A stretch of 64,000 nucleotides of DNA from Citrobacter sp. Cu233 (GTDB lineage Bacteria; Pseudomonadota; Gammaproteobacteria; Enterobacterales; Enterobacteriaceae): NCBI RefSeq assembly GCF_030332225.1, contig NZ_JAOWIF010000044.1, positions 31,946 to 95,945 of the forward strand, read 5' to 3'. The position numbers and the translations under genes are program-made. Of the stretch, positions 57,956 to 64,000 are shown in pieces. Under the pieces are notes generated by a model. It saw nothing but the letters and a program-made list of their open reading frames with translations. It did not search any database and was not told the DNA's origin. Each line of letters starts with the position of its first letter. Position 1 is the first letter of the stretch.

Positions 57956-58918
57956 ATGATTAAGAAAATCGGTGTGTTGACAAGCGGCGGTGATGCGCCG
58001 GGCATGAACGCAGCAATCCGTGGTGTTGTACGTGCAGCGTTAACGGAAGGACTGGAAGTCATGGGGATCCATGATGGCTACCTGGGTTTGTACGAAGACC
58101 GTATGGTCCAGCTTGACCGCTACAGCGTGTCCGACATGATCAACCGTGGTGGTACTTTCCTCGGTTCTGCTCGCTTCCCGGAATTCCGCGACGAAAATGT
58201 GCGTGCAGTGGCTATCGAAAACCTGAAGAAACGTGGCATCGACGCCCTGGTTGTTATCGGTGGTGACGGTTCTTACATGGGTGCAAAACGCCTGACTGAA
58301 ATGGGCTTCCCGTGCATCGGCTTGCCGGGCACTATCGACAACGATATTAAAGGCACCGACTACACCATCGGTTACTTCACCGCATTGGGTACCGTCGTCG
58401 AAGCGATTGACCGTCTGCGTGATACTTCTTCTTCTCACCAGCGTATCTCCATCGTTGAAGTGATGGGCCGCTACTGTGGCGACCTGACCCTGGCTGCAGC
58501 AATTGCCGGTGGCTGTGAATTTGTCGTGGTTCCGGAAGTTGAATTTAGCCGCGACGATCTGGTTGCTGAAATCAAAGCCGGTATCGCAAAAGGTAAAAAA
58601 CACGCCATCGTAGCGATCACTGAGCACATGTGTGATGTTGATGAGCTGGCACATTACATTGAGAAAGAAACGGGCCGTGAAACGCGTTCTACCGTACTGG
58701 GTCACATCCAGCGTGGTGGTTCTCCGGTTCCTTACGATCGTATTCTGGCGTCCCGTATGGGGGCATATGCTATTGAACTGCTGCTGGCAGGTCATGGCGG
58801 TCGCTGCGTCGGTATTCAGAACGAGCAACTGGTTCACCATGATATTATCGATGCTATCGAGAACATGAAGCGTCCGTTCAAAGGTGACTGGCTGGACTGC
58901 GCGAAAAAACTGTACTGA
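57956..58918 (+). CDS. pfkA: ATP-dependent 6-phosphofructokinase I
   Basis: PfkA phosphorylates fructose-6-phosphate, the committed step of glycolysis. The 320 residues equal E. coli. Landmarks are the ATP loop [10 protein letters not shown] (Gly11), GGDGSY (Asp103), the catalytic base in GTIDNDI (Asp127) and the substrate-site [16 protein letters not shown] precedes the ATG. Confidence 0.98.
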   Translation: MIKKIGVLTSGGDAPGMNAAIRGVVRAALTEGLEVMGIHDGYLGLYEDRMVQLDRYSVSDMINRGGTFLGSARFPEFRDENVRAVAIENLKKRGIDALVVIGGDGSYMGAKRLTEMGFPCIGLPGTIDNDIKGTDYTIGYFTALGTVVEAIDRLRDTSSSHQRISIVEVMGRYCGDLTLAAAIAGGCEFVVVPEVEFSRDDLVAEIKAGIAKGKKHAIVAITEHMCDVDELAHYIEKETGRETRSTVLGHIQRGGSPVPYDRILASRMGAYAIELLLAGHGGRCVGIQNEQLVHHDIIDAIENMKRPFKGDWLDCAKKLY

Positions 58919-58931
58919 TTGTCTTTTTGCG

Positions 58932-59010
58932 CGCCTGGTGGCGCTACACTTACCCGGCCTAAAGGTTGCAGAGACTTGTAGGCCGGATAAGGCGCTAGCT
59001 GCCATCTGGC
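58932..59010. repeat. BIME between pfkA and sbp
   Basis: GCGCCTGGTGGCGC...TTACCCGGCCT and GTAGGCCGGATAAG...GCTGCCATCTGGC are two REP units in opposite orientation in the pfkA 3' region. Confidence 0.8.
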
Positions 59011-59123
59011 AATCCCTCATATTTATTCCCCAAAGTTATAGCAAATCTTTTTTTATTCTTTAATGTTTGGATCTCTTTCTGGCACGCTTTGCTCATCACA
59101 ACACCACATAAGAGAGCTGGGCG

Positions 59124-60113
59124 ATGAACAAATGGGGCGTAGGGTTAACATTATTGCTGGCATCGACCAGCGTTCTGGCAAAGGATATTCAGTTACTTAA
59201 CGTATCGTACGATCCAACACGTGAACTGTACGAACAGTACAACAAAGCATTCAGCGCACACTGGAAGCAGGAAACAGGCGATAACGTCGTTATCCGGCAG
59301 TCACACGGCGGCTCTGGTAAACAGGCGACCTCTGTCATCAACGGTATCGAAGCCGATGTCGTGACGCTGGCGCTGGCTTACGATGTGGATGCCATTGCTG
59401 AACGTGGCCGTATCGATAAAAACTGGATTACACGCTTGCCGGACAATTCTGCGCCTTACACCTCCACCATTGTCTTCCTGGTACGCAAAGGCAACCCAAA
59501 GCAAATTCATGACTGGAACGATCTGGTTAAACCGGGTGTGTCAGTGATTACTCCAAACCCGAAAAGCTCAGGCGGCGCACGCTGGAACTATCTGGCAGCA
59601 TGGGGCTACGCTTTGCATCACAACAACAACGATCAGGCCAAAGCGCAGGACTTCGTCAAGGCACTGTTTAAAAACGTTGAAGTACTGGATTCCGGCGCGC
59701 GGGGCTCAACCAATACGTTTGTTGAACGAGGGATTGGCGATGTGCTGATCGCCTGGGAAAACGAAGCGTTGCTGGCAACGAATGAGTTGGGCAAAGATAA
59801 ATTCGAGATAGTCACCCCAAGTGAGTCTATCCTTGCTGAGCCGACCGTTTCCGTTGTCGACAAAGTCGTGGAAAAGAAAGATACCAAAGCGGTGGCAGAA
59901 GCTTACCTGAAATATCTCTATTCCCCGGAAGGTCAGGAGATTGCGGCGAAAAACTACTATCGCCCGCGTGATGCTGACGTCGCGAAGAAATACGAAAGCG
60001 TATTTCCGAAACTGAAACTGTTCACCATTGATGAAGAGTTTGGCGGCTGGACGAAAGCGCAGAAAACGCATTTTTCTAACGGCGGTACCTTTGACCAGAT
60101 CAGCAAACGCTAA
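59124..60113 (+). CDS. sbp: Periplasmic sulfate-binding protein Sbp
   Basis: Sbp delivers sulfate or thiosulfate to the CysTWA ABC transporter. The 329-residue precursor has a 19-residue signal peptide ([11 protein letters not shown]) and the sulfate-binding segments [22 protein letters not shown] and [11 protein letters not shown]. It is normally controlled by CysB with the cysteine regulon. AGAGAGCTGGG precedes the ATG. A terminator follows. Confidence 0.97.
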   Translation: MNKWGVGLTLLLASTSVLAKDIQLLNVSYDPTRELYEQYNKAFSAHWKQETGDNVVIRQSHGGSGKQATSVINGIEADVVTLALAYDVDAIAERGRIDKNWITRLPDNSAPYTSTIVFLVRKGNPKQIHDWNDLVKPGVSVITPNPKSSGGARWNYLAAWGYALHHNNNDQAKAQDFVKALFKNVEVLDSGARGSTNTFVERGIGDVLIAWENEALLATNELGKDKFEIVTPSESILAEPTVSVVDKVVEKKDTKAVAEAYLKYLYSPEGQEIAAKNYYRPRDADVAKKYESVFPKLKLFTIDEEFGGWTKAQKTHFSNGGTFDQISKR

Positions 60114-60132
60114 AGGTTGAGGTCATGACAGC

Positions 60133-60164
60133 ACCCGGTGGCATAGCGCGACCGGGTTTTTTAT
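60133..60164 (+). terminator. sbp terminator
   Basis: ACCCGGT / ACCGGGT with an 11-base loop runs into six T residues, 20 bp after sbp. Confidence 0.85.
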
Positions 60165-60217
60165 TTGTCATCATTTTACGTTACGCTTATCCCTCAATGG
60201 GATACAGGAAACGCGTA

Positions 60218-60967
60218 ATGAAAAAAGCAGGTTATCTTTTACTGACGGTGATGATTATCGCCGCCGCTGCGGGCATAGGGTACTGGAAATTTAGCGGTAA
60301 CCCGGACGCGTTACGCCAGATAGTCCTTGAGCAATGCCTGCCACATCAGTTACAGCAGCGCGATCCCGCGCCGTGTACTGAAGTTAAACCCGATGCCGGA
60401 TATGTGGTGTTCAAAGACCGAAACGGTCCGCTGCAATATTTGTTGATGCCCACTTACCGCATCAACGGCACGGAAAGCCCGCTGCAGCTGCAATCAGGCA
60501 CGCCGAACTTTTTCTGGTTAGCCTGGCAGGCGCGTAGTTTTATGAGTCAAAAATACGGCCAGGAGATCCCTGATAAGGCGGTATCGCTGACCATTAACTC
60601 ACGTACCGGGCGTACACAAAATCACTTTCACATTCATATCTCCTGCCTGCGACCCGACGTGAGAACGAAACTGGATGACAATATGGCGAAAATCAGCTCT
60701 CGCTGGTTGCCATTGCCTGGCGGATTGCGCGGACATGAATATCTGGCGCGTCGTGTGACGGAAAACGAACTGGCGCAGCGTAGCCCGTTTATGATGCTGG
60801 CAGAAGAGGTGCCGGATGCGCGTGAGCGGATGGGGAGCTATGCGCTGGCGATGGTACGCCAAAGCGACGAATCCTTTGTCCTGCTGGCGACCCAGCGTGA
60901 CCTGCTGTCGCTGAATCTCGCCTCCGCTGAGGAAATCCAGGATCATCAATGTGATATTCTGCGTTAA
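60218..60967 (+). CDS. cdh: CDP-diacylglycerol diphosphatase
   Basis: Cdh hydrolyses CDP-diacylglycerol to phosphatidate and CMP. The 249-residue protein has an N-terminal membrane anchor (residues 4-24) and a periplasmic catalytic domain with the HIT-like histidine motif NHFHIHISC. The start is the MKKAG methionine with AGGA upstream, matching E. coli; an upstream extension covers the sbp terminator and is rejected. Confidence 0.95.
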   Translation: MKKAGYLLLTVMIIAAAAGIGYWKFSGNPDALRQIVLEQCLPHQLQQRDPAPCTEVKPDAGYVVFKDRNGPLQYLLMPTYRINGTESPLQLQSGTPNFFWLAWQARSFMSQKYGQEIPDKAVSLTINSRTGRTQNHFHIHISCLRPDVRTKLDDNMAKISSRWLPLPGGLRGHEYLARRVTENELAQRSPFMMLAEEVPDARERMGSYALAMVRQSDESFVLLATQRDLLSLNLASAEEIQDHQCDILR

Positions 60968-61040
60968 CCCCCCTTAATCTGGCGTTTACTCTCTTTGCCT
61001 GTCCCCGTATTCTTGTTGAAAAAAACAACAGGAGACAGGC

Positions 61041-62345
61041 ATGTCGCTCTGGCTTTCACACCCTCTGTTTATTCCCTCTCTGGTGGTCGGCGTCACCATT
61101 TTGCTTTGGGCAACATCGCTGTTGCCGGAATTTATCACGGCGCTGCTTTTCTTTGCCGTGGCGATGGTGGCCAAAATCGCGCCACCGGATGTGATCTTTG
61201 GCGGCTTTGCCTCATCGGCGTTCTGGCTGGTCTTCAGTGGTTTTGTGCTGGGCATCGCGATTCGTAAAACGGGGCTGGCAGACCGGGCGGCGAGGGCATT
61301 GTCGTCAAGGCTGACAGACTCCTGGCCATTAATGGTCGCGAGCGTGGTGCTGCTGAGTTACGCACTGGCGTTCGTCATGCCGTCCAACATGGGACGTATT
61401 GCGTTGCTGATGCCGATTGTGGCGGCGATGGCGAAACGGGCTGGCATTAACGACGGCACGCGCGCCTGGTATGGTCTGGCGTTGGCCGTGGGTTTTGGTA
61501 CCTTCCAGCTTTCCGCCACGATCTTGCCTGCTAACGTACCAAACCTGGTGATGAGTGGTGCAGCGGAAGGTTCCTGGGGCATCCACTTGAATTATCTTCC
61601 CTATTTGCTGCTACATACACCCGTGTTGGGTTGGCTAAAAGGTGCGGTGCTCATTGTGCTTATCTGCTGGCTGTTTCCTGGCCGACCCCATGCGCCGCGC
61701 GATCTGACGCCACCTGAGCCAATGAGTCGTGATGAAAAACGTCTGGCCTGGATGTTAGCGGTGGTGCTGTTTCTGTGGGTCAGCGAAAGCTGGCATGGTG
61801 TGGGGCCGGCATGGACCGGGCTGGTGGCGGCGGTGATTACGCTGTTGCCGCGCGTAGGATTTATTAATGGCGAAGAATTTTCCAGCGGGGTGAATATCCG
61901 TACCTGTATTTACGTCGCGGGGATTTTGGGGCTGGCGATTACCGTGACGCAAACCGGCATCGGTAGCGCGGTGGGCGAAGCGCTGCTGCAGGTGATGCCG
62001 CTGGATGCTGAAAAACCGTTTACCAGCTTCCTCGCGTTAACCGGTATTACTACCGCACTCAATTTTATTATGACCGCTAACGGCGTTCCGGCGCTGTACA
62101 CCACGCTGGCGCAGAGCTTTGCCGATGCGACCGGGTTTCCGCTACTGTCGGTGATTATGATTCAGGTGCTGGGCTATTCCACGCCGCTACTGCCGTATCA
62201 GGCTTCGCCGATCGTGGTGGCAATGGCGCTCGGGAAAGTGCCTGCAAGGGCCGGGATGCTGCTGTGTATCGCACTGGCGGCGGCAACGTATCTGATGCTA
62301 CTGCCGCTGGATTATCTGTGGTTTAGCGTGTTGGGGAAATTATAG
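61041..62345 (+). CDS. SLC13/DASS-family permease
   Basis: This 434-residue protein has about twelve hydrophobic segments and two-fold internal similarity typical of the divalent anion:sodium symporter superfamily: VMPSNMGRIALLMP in the first half (SNT-like hairpin motif) and FIMTANGVPALYTTLA in the second. GGAG lies 6 nt before the ATG. Substrate is not evident, most likely a dicarboxylate, tricarboxylate or similar anion. It is not present between cdh and tpiA in E. coli. Confidence 0.85.
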   Translation: MSLWLSHPLFIPSLVVGVTILLWATSLLPEFITALLFFAVAMVAKIAPPDVIFGGFASSAFWLVFSGFVLGIAIRKTGLADRAARALSSRLTDSWPLMVASVVLLSYALAFVMPSNMGRIALLMPIVAAMAKRAGINDGTRAWYGLALAVGFGTFQLSATILPANVPNLVMSGAAEGSWGIHLNYLPYLLLHTPVLGWLKGAVLIVLICWLFPGRPHAPRDLTPPEPMSRDEKRLAWMLAVVLFLWVSESWHGVGPAWTGLVAAVITLLPRVGFINGEEFSSGVNIRTCIYVAGILGLAITVTQTGIGSAVGEALLQVMPLDAEKPFTSFLALTGITTALNFIMTANGVPALYTTLAQSFADATGFPLLSVIMIQVLGYSTPLLPYQASPIVVAMALGKVPARAGMLLCIALAAATYLMLLPLDYLWFSVLGKL

Positions 62346-62458
62346 TTTCATTGCGGTGTTAATTATTTGTTTTGTGAGATAATGAATTGTTTTATGTAGG
62401 CTGATAGCGGTTAATATCCGGGCGCAGATTTGCGTGCTGGAAACTCAAGGATTGATTC

Positions 62459-63930
62459 ATGGACAGATTGACCCCCATCCGCTGTTGGCCCGCCATTTTT
62501 TCGATCGTTATTACGCTAACCATCTGGTTTGTTATCCCGTGTCCTCCTGACGTAACCCCCGAAGCGTGGCACCTGCTGGCGCTGTTCATCGGTACTATCG
62601 CGGCGATCATCGGGAAAGCCATGCCCATTGGTGCTATCGCGATTGTGGCGATCATGTTGGTAGCCATGACCGGCGTGACGCACCCTGGTAAACCTACCGC
62701 AGCGCTGAGTGATGCGCTGAGTGGCTTTTCTAACCAACTGATCTGGCTGATCGGCATCTCCATCATGCTGTCGCAAAGCCTGTTGAAAACGGGGTTAGGT
62801 GCGCGAATTGGCTACGGGTTTATTGCTCTGTTTGGCAAAAGAACGCTGGGTATTGCCTGGGCGTTAACCCTGGCGGAAACGCTGATCGCACCCGTTACAC
62901 CGAGTAATACCGCGCGCGGCGGCGGTATTATCCACCCGGTGATGCGGGCGATTGCGGAAAGTCTGGGCTCTCAACCCGGAGACAAGGAGAACGGCGCTAC
63001 AGGTCGTTATCTGGCTCTGGTGAACTACAACATTAACCCGATCAGTTCGGCGATGTTTATTACCGCTACCGCGCCAAACCCGCTTATTGTGAGTTTTTTG
63101 ACCAAAGGGACGGATGGGGTACTGAATATGACCTGGGGAATGTGGGCGATTGCGGCGCTTCTTCCTGCCGTTGTCTCACTGGCCGTGATGCCTATTGTCA
63201 TCTGGTGGCTCTATCCGCCCGCTATTACACGCACGCCGAATGCGCCAGAGTTTGCCCGGGAAAAGCTGGGGGCACTCGGTCCGTTGTCGCTGGCTGAAAA
63301 AATCACCCTCGCGGTTTTCGCTTTGCTGCTCTGCCTGTGGGCAGGTGTTCCTGCCATGCTGATGGGCAGTACCTGGGCTGTTAGCCCACCAGCGCGGCGC
63401 TCATTGGCTTATCTGTACTGTTAGTGACAGGGGTATTGAGTTGGGACGATATCCTTAAATGCCGTGGCGCATGGGATACGATAGTCTGGTTTGCCGCACT
63501 GGTTATGATGGCGGATTTCCTGAGCAAGCTGGGTCTGGTGGGGTGGCTGGCGACGAGTGTTGGTAGTGCAATTGACCATCTTGGCGTGCACTGGAGTATT
63601 GCCACGCTGCTTTTGATCCTGCTTTACGTCTATTCGCACTACTTTTTTGCCAGCACGACTGCGCATATTACGGCGATGTTCGCTGCGTTCTTTGCCGCGG
63701 GATTAGGTCTCGGTGCTCCACCGGCGCTGCTCGGTCTGATGCTGGGCTTCTCCTCCTCGTTGATGATGTCGCTCACGCACTATGGTACAGGGACTGCGCC
63801 GATCATCTTTGGTTCGGGTTACGTTACACTGGCGGAGTGGTGGAAAACGGGACTGGTGATGAGTGTGGTCAACCTGACCATCTGGGGTGTCACGGGGGCC
63901 TTCTGGTGGCACTGGCTGGGATACTGGTAA
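62459..63930 (+). pseudogene. CitT/TtdT-like DASS transporter broken by a frameshift
   Basis: The first 309 or so codons encode a CitT-like carrier (VTPSNTARGGGIIHPVMRAIA, NINPISSAMFITATAPNP). Near 63386-63388 the frame shifts: the sense continues in the next frame as TSAALIG...LVTGVLSWDDILK and on to a normal C-terminus ending HWLGYW at 63930. Adding one base at this point (CCx-ACC-AGC) restores a single frame of about 490 residues, the usual family length. Both halves look otherwise intact, so the break is recent, a sequencing error, or a slippage event. Other members exchange citrate, tartrate or succinate. Confidence 0.85.
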
Positions 63931-63942
63931 AGCGGGTATAAG

Positions 63943-63966
63943 AAGGGGAGCGATGCTCCCCTTTTA
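63943..63966. terminator. Bidirectional terminator between the DASS gene and tpiA
   Basis: AAGGGGAGC / GCTCCCCTT with a GAT loop is followed by Ts. It serves the convergent tpiA and the DASS locus. Confidence 0.85.
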
Positions 63967-63971
63967 ACAAC

Positions 63972-64000
63972 TTAGGCCTGTTTAGCGGCTTCAGCTGCTT
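63972..64000 (-). CDS. tpiA: Triosephosphate isomerase, C-terminal codons only
   Basis: The minus strand reads the codons AAEAAKQA followed by TAA, the C-terminus of E. coli TpiA. The rest of the gene is beyond the right edge. Position after cdh agrees with the E. coli map. Confidence 0.9.

Noticed and set aside
58040-59020. 326-codon minus-strand frame opposite pfkA
   Set aside because: Shadow of pfkA; it also runs through the BIME, which would not be coding.

Overview
The window is chromosomal DNA from a member of the Enterobacteriaceae close to Escherichia, Salmonella and Citrobacter. The gene order is that of the E. coli backbone from just after an rrnA-type rRNA operon to tpiA: rrf-mobBA-yihD-srkA-dsbA-yihG-polA-spf-engB-csrC-yihI-hemN-glnGLA-typA-yihLMN, then yihX-yihY-dtd-fabY, fdhE-fdoIHG-fdhD, sodA-kdgT, yiiM-cpxARP-fieF-pfkA-sbp-cdh-tpiA. 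Most backbone proteins have the length I remember for their E. coli counterparts. I cannot name the species; a Citrobacter-like organism fits best.

Layout. Positions 1-9,740 hold the end of an rRNA operon, molybdopterin guanylation, the Cpx-linked srkA-dsbA pair, DNA polymerase I, and two regulatory RNAs (Spot 42 and CsrC). Positions 9,740-17,800 carry hemN, the nitrogen regulon core (glnG, glnL, glnA with sigma-54 promoter and NtrC sites) and typA. Positions 18,000-29,800 form a sugar/sulfosugar region. Conserved yihL-yihM-yihN is followed by a cassette whose E. coli counterpart is the sulfoquinovose operon, but which is inverted and rebuilt here. The regulator yihW and the core enzymes yihV, yihU and yihT remain. 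The isomerase yihS, sulfoquinovosidase yihQ, transporters yihO/yihP and porin ompL are absent. In their place are a zinc alcohol dehydrogenase, an MFS carrier, an MHS-type carrier and an aldose-epimerase-like protein.

Positions 29,800-41,100 return to the backbone (yihX to fdhD, including the selenocysteine enzyme FdoG). An Aes-like esterase and a complete antitoxin/PIN toxin pair are inserted. Positions 41,200-50,000 are accessory: a small secreted DUF1471 protein, an AzlCD exporter with a divergent XRE-cupin regulator, and a complete sucrose regulon (scrKYAB-scrR). These occupy the interval where E. coli has yiiG, frv and rha genes. Positions 50,300-64,000 carry sodA, a KDG module (kdgT plus a DHDPS-family aldolase, each with a KdgR-like box), yiiM, the Cpx system, fieF, pfkA, sbp and cdh. 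Two SLC13/DASS carriers follow, the second frameshifted, and then the last codons of tpiA.

The main point of interest is the rebuilt sulfoglycolysis cassette. It keeps every step from sulfofructose to dihydroxypropanesulfonate but has no visible enzyme that makes sulfofructose from sulfoquinovose. A dehydrogenase sits where the isomerase should be, suggesting a different entry substrate or reaction. Other points are an unlisted 57-residue basic membrane ORF coupled to hemN, KdgR boxes linking the aldolase to kdgT, and the loss of rha/frv in favour of scr. All assignments come from reading the sequence and from memory of the families; no database search was run.
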